A stretch of 64,000 nt of DNA, taken from assembly GCA_035236585.1 (NCBI GenBank), contig CP141137.1, positions 51,048,057 to 51,112,056 of the forward strand, given 5' to 3'. Positions 35,801 through 47,262 of this stretch are shown here, piece after piece. The stretch is from Warburgia ugandensis (taxonomy: Eukaryota; Streptophyta; Magnoliopsida; Canellales; Canellaceae). Position numbers and translations under genes: made by a program. Each line of letters opens with the position of its first letter. Within the stretch, counting starts at the first letter, position 1. The notes under the pieces were generated by a model, which had not been told where the DNA came from, searched no databases, and worked only from the letters and a program-made list of their open reading frames with translations.

Positions 35801-36830
35801 TGCAAATTAGTGCATATATGCGTAGATATTCTTTGATGGCAGATTTGTCATATTCTTACTCTATGAGGATGATATATTGATAGTTGGTTAGGATGTAGAT
35901 ATGATCAGTAAACAAAAAAAGTATCTAAGTCGTTTGACAAGAATGACTTGGGCCTAGCTTAGTAGATTTTGGGCGTGAAAATAGCATGTGACAGAAGAGC
36001 AAAGAAGTTGTTGCTGTCATAGCAAGAGTATATTAATAAACAATCAAGAAATTTAACATGCAAAATTTCAAGCTAGTCAACCCTCCATTTAACAGTCATT
36101 TGAAGCTGAATAAACATACATGTCCCTCTTCAAGATAGGAAATTGACGAGATGTCAATAGTTTCCTACTTTTCAGCTATTGAGAGCCAGATGTATGCAAT
36201 GGTGTGTACAAGGCTAGATATTGTTCATACAGTAGTTGTGAGCAAATTCTTGTCTAGCCCAAAAAGAGATCATTAGGAACCATTGAAGTGGGTTTTAAGA
36301 TACTAAAGGATATATCCAAGTTGTGCTTGTGTTTCGAAGGAGGAAAATGTGTTTTGGAAGGATATACAGATTTAGACATGGCAGAAGATCTTGATGGTAG
36401 AAAATAAACATCACAATTTCTCTTCACTTTTATTAGGAGAACTATATCTTAGTAGTCTAAGTTACAGAAGTCCGTTACTTTGTTAACAACAAAAGCAAAG
36501 TATATTGCCGTAGCAGAAGCTGGTAAGGAGATGTTATAGATGAAGCACTTTCTCTGAGAACTTGATATCATGCAAAAGGAATATATGGTACATTGTGATA
36601 TTCTGAATGTGCTGGACTTGAGCAATAACTCAATGTATCACGCATGCACAAAGCACGTCATTTGATATTACTAGATATGAGAGGTGACAGAGAAATAGAT
36701 GTTAAAATTGGAGAAGATTTACAGTGATCAAAATACAGTACACATGTTGACAAAGTGATAACATACAAGAAACTGGCGTTATAGAGAGACATAGTTGGAA
36801 TGAAGTCAAACTAAAGGGATGCAATATATT
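32900..36830 (+). pseudogene. copia gag-pol, heavily decayed
   Basis: Pieces in copia order: gag (KTIGQIKQWIDYS near 33030; EHTSEFQNLVNQLKSIELHF near 33230), a zinc knuckle that has lost a cysteine (CFYFNMMGH, near 33570), and protease where the DSGAS site reads DTTTS (near 33760). Integrase follows (SDVCGTMK near 34320; QQNGVVERMNQTI near 34575; LPKSFWGDAVRIV). RT follows ([15 protein letters not shown] near 35710; YVDD changed to YEDD near 35865), then RNase H (MLKLEKIYSDQN near 36700). Frameshifts and stops separate almost every piece. Its integrase and RT motifs differ from those of the other copia elements here, so it belongs to a different lineage. Confidence 0.88.
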
Positions 36831-36859
36831 CTCCTCCCATGGGTATGGAGGAGGAGATT

Positions 36860-37239
36860 TGATTAGTCCATAACCATATATGGCAGACAATGCTGGCTGA
36901 ATTATCTCACCAGTTGGTCAAATTTCTTGACATTATGAGATTTTCAGGAACTAGATTTGGAGATTGAAAATCAAAATCAGATTTTGAAAATGCTAAAAAA
37001 ATAAAGATCCAATTTTGAACCTAATTTCTCAAGGAAATTCAATCAATCAAGATCCTCTAAACTCCTATAAAAAGGAGCAAGGGGAACCAATGTTGATCAT
37101 CTCTCCTAGTGTAAAATTTCTTGTACATACCTCTATAGTGAAGACTTCCCTTCTTCTCGTGAATTTAGATAGAGTATGGTCAAACCAAATAAATTGTTCT
37201 TCATCTGTGTGTTAGCCTTGTGTGTGCCCAATCCTAACA
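36860..37239 (+). repeat. 3' LTR of copia element 29391-37239
   Basis: 380 bp, starts directly after the polypurine tract and ends CTAACA. Substitutions and indels against the 5' copy are numerous by eye, in line with an old insertion. Confidence 0.88.
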
Positions 37240-38923
37240 GTAGCTTCTCACATAAGCATCTTCCAAGATAAGCTCCTATATATTTGTGTGAGAGAGACAT
37301 AAAATGCTCAACAATGTGCTGTAATAATAAAGTTAAAGAATAGCTCTGAAATGGAGCCACAGATGGTTGGAAAAAGATTCTAATATCCCATTGAGACTTG
37401 GGGACCAACTTTTGTTGATTAAGGAAAGGCTGTGAACGTAGTATGTCAGACTTCGCATGTGAAGCAATCCCCTAATTTGGCTGCTGATTCTCTGGAAAGC
37501 TTAGGGTTGTTGACTTGTTAAAGAGGATATACCTGCTACAGATGGCACTCGATCCGGTAGATTATTTTTGTTTTTTATTCATATTCATTGCAATTTTCTC
37601 ATAGACTTTCTGTATCCAGTCCACTTGTCAAACATTTTTTTCTTTCACACTATCCACCATTCACAAAACATTCCACTTAGCATTGCATCAGCTAGTGGGT
37701 CCCAAGATCAAAGTGACCTACTGTTCGGAGCGCCATTGCTCTTTAACACAATAATAGGCGGAGAGGGTGTCCAAGAAAACGGCTATATTTTGAGAACCTT
37801 GGGCCCAAAGTTCTTGAGCTGATAAAGGTTCAAAAGAGTATTCTAGCAAATGTTAGGTGTTCTAGGAAATGAAGCCGTTTCATGATAGAAATGGATGCCT
37901 ATTTAGTCAAAGAGGAGGGAAATATGGCTGAAATAACAGATGGCCACTGAAATATATACACACACACACACACACACACACTTTTTGTTTCTATTTTTTA
38001 AACATTTCAATTTTAAGGTTCAAGTCTACCTATAATAATATAATTATTATTTAAGATATTGATATTTCATTTATCTATAATTATCTACAATAATATAACT
38101 GTGTTGAAGAAGAAGTTAAATGGGCTGTCTTTATTTTTGTTTTCTATTTTGAAAACTGTTAGTTTTTAATATTTGGGTACTTTTCTTGGACTTCTCAAAT
38201 TTTTTCCTGGCCGAAATTTTCCTGACTTTAAACTTTCTAACTATGCTTCCTAATGCTAAATCAGAGCTAGGTCTACCATAGCTTGCTCTACCTAAACTAG
38301 TAGCTCTTCTTAGTTTGGGACCATCCTGCTAGAAGGCACTAATTGATGGGGCAGAATTTTGGGCCAGGCGCATTCATAGCAACTCACGGTGAAAAAGTAG
38401 CTCACACTTGCACTCTTACTCACTCACATTTTGTCCAAGTTAAAATATAGGTAGTAAAAGGAATCATTCTTAGGCTAAATAGTTCTGGTAGCATACATAC
38501 CTAGAGAGAGACAGGTCTACGCCCTTCTTTTCTTATGTGTGATGTTTTTTCTTTTTCCATTTTTTTGGGTCGAACTAATTAAGCCAATCACCATGGTCAT
38601 GTTCTTCATAAAAAAAAAAAGAAGATAACCCAATAAAATTAATGCATTTGAATGATCTTATCTACTTGTTTTGGGTCTTTAAATTTTTTAATAAAAATGA
38701 ATTATCAGCAGTTTTTATTATGAAAACATAGGCTAAAAATATCCAAAGAATATCAAATTTGATATATAGTCTATCTAAACCATTCCAGATATGATAAATG
38801 ACTTAGATCTATAAACCAAAGCTTCATTATTCTTGAGAAAAAGGGCATGGATTTCTTCTCTTTCTCAAAGATGGGTACACTTACGGGATCTAAGTCAAAA
38901 GGCTACTACAGCAAAACACTATG
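37240..38923. other. No gene; CA microsatellite
   Basis: A (CA)n run at 37958-37981. Otherwise no coding pattern that I can support. Confidence 0.5.
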
Positions 38924-38939
38924 AATCCTCTATGTGATT

Positions 38940-39114
38940 AAAGGACAGCTCCGGTGCACGAAGCTTCTGCGTATATGCGGAGAATGGGCAGACTACAAGA
39001 GTTAATAGTATGCCGCCTTACCTTGCATTTGGCAAAAGGTTGTTTTCATGCCTTAACCTTTGACCTCAAGGTCACAGGACAACAACTCTACCGTTGCACC
39101 AAGGCTCCCCTTCA
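38940..39114 (-). mobile_element. Au-type SINE, minus strand
   Basis: About 175 bp. On the minus strand it begins GGGGAGCCTTGGTGCAACGG (tRNA-like A box region), then a B-box region with GACCTTGAGGTCAAAGG, and ends with the gtgcaccggagctg block and a short T run, the usual Au SINE ending. It is flanked by 16-bp duplications aatcctctatgtgatt (38924-38939) and aatcctttatgtgatt (39115-39130), one mismatch. The family name rests on my memory of the consensus. Confidence 0.88.
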
Positions 39115-39130
39115 AATCCTTTATGTGATT

Positions 39131-40337
39131 GCAGACAGTAAATTGTTTCGCCTGTTTCGGTTGAATGCGTAAATTGCAAACATTGTCAATAACTGACCCT
39201 GATTAAGCCTTGTTTTTTATTTTAAGGGGAACTCTAAGGCGGTTATTCCCTGCAAATGGGAGGTTCAATCCAAAAATTGTTATCCCAAGCCAAGTAGCCC
39301 AAAAGGGCGTTCTTCACTAAATTATAGCGGGTACCAGTAAGAGTGGACCGTCCTAAAAGTACTCTTTCACTGTAATACCCCGAAGAAGAGTGTGAGACTT
39401 GAACTAATGAGCAATGTCTGCGAGCAATCTCTGCGCGATTACGAGGACATTCCTCTTTCCAGACGCTCATTCCCCACCCACCTAGTCTTACGATTTACAT
39501 AGACTGTCTGTCTAGATTTGGTACATGCCTGTGTATTATTCCGACATCCACATCCATAAGCAGCGCCTGCCCATGACCTACTACAGGAAAGGCCCCTCCT
39601 TGTGCCACTGGTAGAAGATCTCTGCTCGATGGAGAAGTTGAAGTCCCATCAAATTTGACTAGATTCTCAGATAAAATTTGTTTGCAAATTAAATCCATAC
39701 CAGATGGAGAAGTTGAAGTCCCATCAAATTTTTTACTTCTTCTTTTCCAAACATCATATATAGACCCTTAAATGAGAAATGAAACCGAGCTAAATTTTCC
39801 CTTGATCATTTGTTATTAGAAAGACTATGTTTATAGTGTCTAATATTCGAATATCCAGAGCACAGTGAAAGGTCAATTGTAGCTCCTCAATCATAGCCTG
39901 AAAATGGCCGCTAGCAGGAGCTTTGGAAGAGGTAGGAGTAAGTCTAAAATACCGCCTATGATTAGTCAGGTTTGTACACTGGCTGTGGTACCTCACAGGT
40001 ACATATGTCTGCCGATGGCCCACTATATTATTGGATGCAAGGTTCTGGTACCTTGTAACGTTAAATGTTATGGTCGGGCCCACATAGAAAACCAAAACAG
40101 TGGGAATCCTGTGAGGTACAACACACCTATTGTGAGCCCGTGGCCTTGATGAAGACAGAGATGCCAAATAAGTTTTGGTTTTTTCCCTTGCTTTGTTCCT
40201 TCCTCAAACCTTGGCCTACCTTGCAAACCCAATGTTATTCTACGACCTTTCACCTCTTCCTGATTGGTTGGTGACGGAATAAGTCTAAGTTATTTAAAAA
40301 GTGCCATTGCATTATCACTCTCAAGATTAGGTTAGTC
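39131..40337. other. No gene identified
   Basis: Several open frames up to 125 codons overlap on both strands (39790-40274), but none shows a family I recognise or a codon pattern that stands out. Confidence 0.4.
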
Positions 40338-40355
40338 ATTCAAATAACGTAAACT

Positions 40356-40535
40356 GAAGGGGAGCCTTAGCACAACGGTAAAATTTGTCGTCATGTGACA
40401 TTGAGGTCACGGGTTTAAGGAGTGGAAGCAGCCTCTTGCAAAATACAAGGTAAGGCTGCCTACTATAGACCCTTGTGGTCTGCCCCTTTTCTAGACCCCA
40501 CATAGGCAGGAGCTTCGTGCACCAAGGCTGCCCTT
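40356..40535 (+). mobile_element. Au-type SINE, plus strand
   Basis: 180 bp, same family as the copy at 38940 but in the opposite orientation. It has GGGGAGCCTTAGCACAACGG (A box region), GAGGTCACGGGTTTAAG (B box region), gcctcttgcaaaatacaagg, and the ending cgtgcaccaaggctgccctt. It is flanked by 18-bp duplications attcaaataacgtaaact (40338-40355) and attcaagtaacataaact (40536-40553), two mismatches. Confidence 0.93.
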
Positions 40536-40553
40536 ATTCAAGTAACATAAACT

Positions 40554-42160
40554 AGTAACGAGGATGTGATATAAAAGATGAGCCATATTTTTATTCAAAA
40601 ATTTATCGTATATCGGCTTTTAGTCCAAAAAGGATCACATTCCATTTGGAGAATGTGAGAATATATCCAATTATTCTAGTGAGCAATGTTTGGAATAGAC
40701 AAACAGTCCTGACTTTGAGCTATACTTTTGTTTTGTTTTATTTCCTTCTTTTTAAATGGTGGTAGATTTCACTACAGAGAAGGGGTTTGAACGAGGAGAT
40801 TAGAAACACAGCGGAACAAGTAGAAGAGCATCACAGTGACTACTATCCAAGTAGGCAGGTAAGAGTATCAAAATACCACGAAGAACCCCAATAGCTAAGT
40901 CGAAATACCCTAAGGTGTACTATTGTTTTTACTGTTTGTATCAAAGCCACTAATTGAATAGTTGTGTCATACAGTCACAGAGTCCTCTAGGCTTTAACTC
41001 ACTCATCCAAAAGCCAGTACCAATTATCATTAATTACGTAAAGCCGCTGGCTTGTTCTGAATGAAGCTTTGCTCAATATTATTCCACATCTTCCACGAGT
41101 AATACAGTGTGAAGCACTTTAGTTGCTGGCTGTTAATCAACATATCCTTTTATCACTCCCGCTGTTTATTGGTGTCTGTACGTTTGAATCAGTACACATT
41201 TGCATGCATATAGAATTCATTTGTGGCCACACTTGTTACTGAAAAATTCTCCCCACACTGGATGATCCTCCACATTAAAATACGGAGTAAAAATTTGACG
41301 GACCAGAGAGCGAAGAACAAGGACTGGAAAATCTAAACCAATTGAAGGGTTTGATATTATCCAGTGAAACCAAATTCTTAAGAAATGAATATCTAGATGT
41401 GGTCCACAAATTTGGATGACCAAACCCGTGATCAGAAATACTGTGTTTTTAGTTTTTATCATACCATCAAACACTATATAATTCTCTAATAAGTCACGTT
41501 TAATTTGTCCACTAAGTTCCATTTGAAAAAGAAAAAAAGAGAGACAGAGAGAGAACAATCAAACAAACAAAACCACAGGACATACATTCTGCACCTAACA
41601 TCTGAGAAATAGTGACAAAGAAAAAGACGAAAACCAGGACAAACATGTACCTGCCTGCAGCCTCCTTCATTTGAAGGTTTCTTATCCCATGGATGCTCAT
41701 GTTTTACGTTGGAAGATAGTGGGCGGGCCAAAGTATAAACTTACCAACCTTTTAATGATTCAAGTTGTTTTATCTGCTAATAAAATCGTGTTATACATGA
41801 TCCATGTGACTGATATTCTTGTTCATTGGATAAATATAAGCCTATAAATCCATCAACATGTATGTATGTAAACTGGCCTCACTATAGGTGTGGTCAAGTG
41901 CCATCTTTTATGGCCCCATCACTGAATAATCCAACTCCTTCACTTCACCCCACTGGTCAAGATTTAGATGTCTTAGAGATAAAAGAATCATTCTGATTTG
42001 GATGACTCTTAGCAGCTAAAAGGAATATGAAATATTCTCCTTAGAAATGAATAATTTAAAAACTTCAGAAGAAATGCACAATCTTTTCAGTAACTACAAT
42101 CCTCCAAACCACATGCTTGCTAGAATCATCTAAACTACATGCTTCTTTTTTTTTTTCTTC

Positions 42161-42200
<40 letters not shown>

Positions 42201-45200
42201 ACATAAGACATCTCAATTTAACAAGATGAACGAGTTAATCACGAAGCTCATAAAATGTGGAAGTGCCATCAGTTTGGCAACATTGTAAACAGTTTGGATG
42301 TTTAGAAATCTGATCCTATTTGAACTTAGGGGCTCATCAGGAAAAATAAGGGGTGCTTATATACGCGTGGGCATATATAAATAAAAAAAGAAAACTAAAA
42401 ATGATATGAATACCATTCAAAAAGCACAACACCCATATAAGCTCCTTTCCCCTAAAAAAAATAAAGCAACGCCGCATGTATCAACTTAGCCTCACAAAAC
42501 AAGACTTAGAATCATAGGTAGAGGGAGATTATTGGCGTTCGATTCATTTATAGCAGATTCCAATACAGTCAATAGTTACAATCATTAAAGGATTTATATA
42601 ATCCAACATTTCATTTTTTGTTTCTTCTAGTCGGGAATCGGGTTTTTCTAGCATACGAAAGCCCCCTTCATGTGTCATTTGGTGGAAGGCCAGGACTTAT
42701 AATCCAACATTCATTTTGCCCTATTGAGATCATCGAAACAAGCTTACGACCCAGTATTTCTGGTCACTCATGTTTGTCTACATTTTTAGTCAGAAAATAT
42801 TAATTAACGGACTAGAAGTAAGGCCCTCTATTTCAACGGTCCAAACCGTTCATCCTGCTGGTCCGAAATGGAAATTTGACTTATAAAATCTTGGTCTCAG
42901 TGATGAATAGAAGTGCTCACTTTTTGTTCAAGATGGTCTATTTGGAGGTCACGAATCAATGGTCAAGAATAATCAGAAGTATTTGAAGCTTAGCGGTTTC
43001 AAGTCCTTCGACCATTGGGAAGAGCAGCCCATACTTGTACTTCTCCATTTCCGATGTTCCTCAAACCTCCCTGCAGCCACAGTGCAAGGAAGGTCTCGTA
43101 CATCTCTCAAGTGAAGAAGATATCTGAGACGTAATATCATACACCAGGGCCGTGTGATTTAGGGCCGGACTCACATGGGCCCTCAAAAAAGTTTCAATCC
43201 ACCAGATAGATGGCTTGGATCACTGTAAAAAGTCGGTCCCCCATGGACTTGTGTCCCTTGTGCCTCCTGTCAGCCATGACATGAAAGGAACTCTTCCTTG
43301 AGAGACGAGGAAGAGCGCGCACTCCGCATCGGCCCCGAGTTAGGGTCGGGAGTTTGCTGACCACTCTTTTCATCCGCTGTGTCAGAAGATGATGGTAGAT
43401 TTTAGCAACTTCAGCCACAAAATTGGTTGATCTCGAAGATCCATAGCCAGATTGAGAGGGGAGTGCTTGGAGCGCGGCCACATGCTGAGTTTCCCAGGGG
43501 AGCCCATATTTGCAGGACGGAACCCACCTTAAATCTGATTTCGACACCTTACAATAATAACAGTGGTTGCCTGAACACAATATCAGAAGAAATTGTGTTT
43601 TTAGTTGTTGAATGTGCACCGTTCTTTATAATAAAGTCTGTTGTAGGATCACTCAATCCACACAGCTTTAGAAATAATGAACATCCAACGACCTACAATA
43701 AGATCAACGGATTGGATCAACCAAGTATGGGGCACATATATTGTTAGAAAGTGATATCGGAATGGAAATTCTAGCAACTAGAAACCGTAATTTCAAAAAG
43801 CGGATGGGCAAGGGAAGAGAGTGAGGGTGGAATATAAATAGGACTCGCATGCAGATGGCAGTAATGATGCAGTCGGCGTGTATTTGCGTGCAAACTGGGA
43901 AAACGCCAAAAGCGTTCCACAGACCAGAACCCCACAAACCAGCCTTCGAATCCAGAAATAAAATCTCTTGCCCACTGCTGCCGCTGCAGCTACTGGTGAT
44001 GCTGCAGGAAAAATGTAAATCTCCCTCCTTAAATTAATAATGGTAAAAGTAGTCCGGTGGTGGTAAAAAATTACGTCCAGGAAACCGGGCTCTTTCTCGT
44101 GCTCCCCCGGTACTCTCTGCTGTCAACATCTCTCAATATCTTTGCTTGTACTAGGAAAATCTCGAGCAAAGAGGGAAGCGGATTTTGCTAGTCCTCGGAC
44201 TACCGAAAGGGACAACGACTCGGGGGAGGTAAATCTCGAGGCCATGTGGCAAACATTGATCGCCACCGTCCAAGTGATGGGCTAGATTGGTCATTAGTTG
44301 GATACAGATATATGGTACAGAAAGCAATAATGGAAGGAATTTGTTATTATTGGCTTAGGTATACAGAACCAGCTAGAGATAAACAATTTGGAACGTAGAA
44401 AGGCTAGTCTTCCATGTATTTAATGCGATACAAGAATAGCGAGGAGAAGCGGGAAAACCATGCAGCAACTTTGTGGCTACAAGGGAAGTGTTTTGGGATA
44501 ATTTGGTCGCCAGCAAAAGTCATTTAACTCATCTACTACATAGTTCCCAGTCTTTCCTTGACAAGTCAATTGTCCCTGCTTAGGCTTTGTTTCGCCTGGC
44601 ATTGAAGAAGAAACAAAAACGAAAGCTAAAGTGTTGAATCAGTTAGGAAGAAAGCGCAGATCTCAATCCCATAATTCTTAACCCTGACCTTTTTCCACTG
44701 TCAAAGGCTACAGTATTGGTATAGAATTTTTTTTTTCTTTAATGCTATACTGATATACAGTAATTAGTTTGAGATGGAGAGAGGGTGCCAATCCTTCAAA
44801 CTGAGGTTAGTTTCTCCCGGCCTTCATTCGTGTTAATTTTAGAAAACTCATGTCCACTTGTATAATTCTTCCGACAAAATATTCTTTAGCTTTAGATTTG
44901 GAGTACGAAATTAGCTAGCGATGCCCAAGAAAACAAATTTTGAATGAACATGGAACTCAATATAATAAATATATTTGGAGTACTAATTGGCACCAATAGT
45001 TGAAGACAAAGTAATTTACTCTAGACCAAGTAGGCAATTGACATCTGTGATCCACCTTTTAATAGGCACATTCCCATTCTACTAGTCTTTGGCAAGCTGA
45101 AATTTTAGCTGGGCTCACCGTTTGGAGGATCGGAACCATTCGCAATCTTGTTTGCATCTAAGACAAAAACTATGCACTAAAAATCTCCACAATTGGATAA

Positions 45201-45456
45201 TTCTAACAAATTATTTTTAAGTTAGTAAAATGAATAGTGAAATTGTATACCAACTATTTTAAATTTTAAGGAAACATTGATTAAGATCAACAAATAGATG
45301 AGATTCTTGGTGCACAGCTCATCTAGCACATATAAGAATGTGAATAATTTGGATCTTCTAAAGGGTGGGCCAAGTCAAATTTATAACTTACCAAAAGTGA
45401 GTTAGGTGTGTAACATACTAAAAAGGGGCATTCAAATATTAGGTGTCTGTAAGTAA
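40554..45456. other. No gene identified; TA microsatellite
   Basis: (TA)n at 42165-42198. A minus-strand segment starting at an ATG near 41668 encodes a hydrophobic stretch that could pass for a signal peptide (YMFVLVFVFFFVTISQMLGA), but no following exon could be joined to it. 43190-44240 is more GC-rich and holds several overlapping open frames without a recognisable product. Confidence 0.4.
42165..42198. repeat. (TA)n microsatellite
   Basis: A perfect TA run after a T-rich stretch. Confidence 0.97.
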
Positions 45457-46265
45457 TATCATCATCATCATCATCATCATCAAGACCTTATCCCAAATAG
45501 GAGTCAGCCACATGAATCTTGATCATCCATTCCCTTTTATTAAGTATCATGGCTTCATTAAGTCTTACACTATTTAAATATCTTTCTCACCATTTCTATC
45601 CATGTTTTTTTAGGCCTTCCCTTGCCTTTTTAGAACCTTTAACTTGTATTGTCTCATTCTTATCCGATGCTAGTTTCAGTTTCCATTAGACATATCTAAA
45701 TCATCTAAGTCTAATCTCCCTCATCTTGTTATCTATTAGTGCTACTCATATGTTTCTTATAATGATTTCATTCCTAATTCTATCCTTTCTTATTTCACTA
45801 CTCATCCATATCAACATCCTCATTTTAGTTATGTTCATCCTATATACATGATGTTCTTTAACTAACAAACACTCTAATGCATAGAACATGGCAGCCTTAT
45901 AGCCATTCCATAGAACATTCCTTTCAATTTGAGTGGGATCCACTGACACACAAAACACCACAAGTGCATCTCTATTTGTTCTAACCCACTTAGATTCTCG
46001 AGGCAACCTCCTCTCAATCTCTCCACTCTCGTCAATCATCAATCCTAACTACCAAAAGTGGTCTTTTAGAGGGATTTCTTAGTTGTCAATCTTTATTGAT
46101 GCTTTAGTCATGTTTCTCTCCTTGTTAAAATTGCATTCCATATACTCTTTCCTAGTTTTGTTGATTATTAATCCTTTAGATTCTAATGCTTTTCTCTATA
46201 TGTCTAGCTTTGCATTTACGGCCTCCCTTGTCTCATTACTCAAGACTATATTACCTACAAATAAC
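45457..46265 (-). mobile_element. RTE-type LINE, 5'-truncated 3' end
   Basis: The minus strand encodes, with stops, the end of a plant RTE reverse transcriptase: GNIVLSNETREAVNAKLDI (the ADDIVLVDET region, with the catalytic DD changed to GN), KALESKGL, KEYMECNFN, then AAMFYALECLLVKEHHVY and MNITKMRMLIWMS, KDRIRNEII, LRWF and the final RIHVAD-like segment. It ends in a (GAT)n tail (plus-strand ATC repeat at 45459-45482), the typical RTE simple-repeat tail. A possible target duplication is taagtaatat on the left and taagtaaatat at about 46266 on the right. The copy is 5' truncated and dead. Confidence 0.85.
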
Positions 46266-46764
46266 ATAAGTAAATATTATACAAAGCAAAATATATCAAT
46301 TTACTGGAAATGTAAATTGAAACTTGAATCACTTGAGGAAGAGAGAAGCTCAGAAAGAAAGGATCTCAAAGCAAGACCATTTAAAAGGTCCACTCATTTA
46401 ACTAATAAAATAGTACATGATACACTTTGACTTCTCCTAGCTTTTCTCCTTGTAAACTATAAATGTATTTTAGCTTATGAAAATTTTTTCAATAGATTGG
46501 TAGAATGGTGAATAACTATGGCCACCCCTATTTTGCCACCCAATTTTCCTTTTTCTTGCTGGGAAGTGCACTAAGTGTCAAGGTTCGATACGAGAATCTT
46601 TAAGTCCACCTAGTAGGCACGCTCCAATATCAAATGATTTCAAGCACATCTGAAAGTGGCTAGGTCCGCATCGGAAGACAGAGACATTCAAGCATTTGAC
46701 CACGAACGAGGTAACACTAAGTGCACCTCAAAAGGGATGATATTAGCTGTTTTTATCACTGCTA
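46266..46764. other. No gene identified
   Basis: Spacer between the LINE and the next copia element; the last five bases (TGCTA) are its left target duplication. Confidence 0.5.
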
Positions 46765-47150
46765 TGTTGCAAAACAAGAGGAATAATAGAAGGCAAAATA
46801 ACAAAATAAAGAGCAAACCATGAAGCACACATCCATTAATTGGTAAAAGTCTATAAATAAACATTACAACAAACTAATCTTACCCATTAACTCCATTAAC
46901 TTCCATAAAATAACCACTAACTTCCATAAAACAACCACTAACTTCCCATAAAAACAACTACAACTTTTACCACTAACTCCTATAAAATAACTGCTAACTT
47001 CTACTACTAACTCCCATAAAACAACCACCACTTTTACCAGTAACTCCCATAAAGTTGTCACCAACTTTTACCACTAAAACCTATAAAACTATTACTAACC
47101 AACTTTAAAAGACACTCAAACCACTATCTTTCAAATAACTAAATTTAACA
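46765..47150 (-). repeat. 3' LTR of copia element 46765-51782
   Basis: 386 bp; contains repeats of an aacttccataaaacaaccac motif and carries one more copy of it than the 5' LTR, which accounts for most of the length difference. Confidence 0.93.
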
Positions 47151-47262
47151 CCCTCCCTTAAACTGATATATGCAGTTTAAGAAAAAAAAAAAAAAAACTT
47201 TGACAATTTTGTTATGCCCTCCCTTGAACAACATCATTTGAAGAGCATATTCCCAGCATTCT

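Larger units (their letters stand above)
29391..37239 (+). mobile_element. Old plus-strand copia element with nested repeats
   Basis: The LTRs at 29391-29783 and 36860-37239 align over their length (for example both carry ttcttgtac followed by gtgaagacttcc). Both begin TGATTAG; the right one ends CTAACA, the left has decayed to CTAAGA. A degenerate primer site (tggtgtaagagc) follows the left LTR and a purine-rich tract (ggaggaggaga, 36847-36857) precedes the right one. Gag-pol remnants lie at about 32900-36830. About 3 kb between the primer site and gag is foreign repeat sequence; subtracting it leaves about 4.9 kb, normal for copia. I found no clean target duplication. Confidence 0.9.

Noticed and set aside
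39261-39275. tRNA-like B box (ggttcaatcc)
   Set aside because: No cloverleaf or A box could be formed around it.
41512-41700. Possible signal-peptide first exon on the minus strand
   Set aside because: Hydrophobic, but no downstream exon could be joined and the region also reads as simple T-rich sequence.
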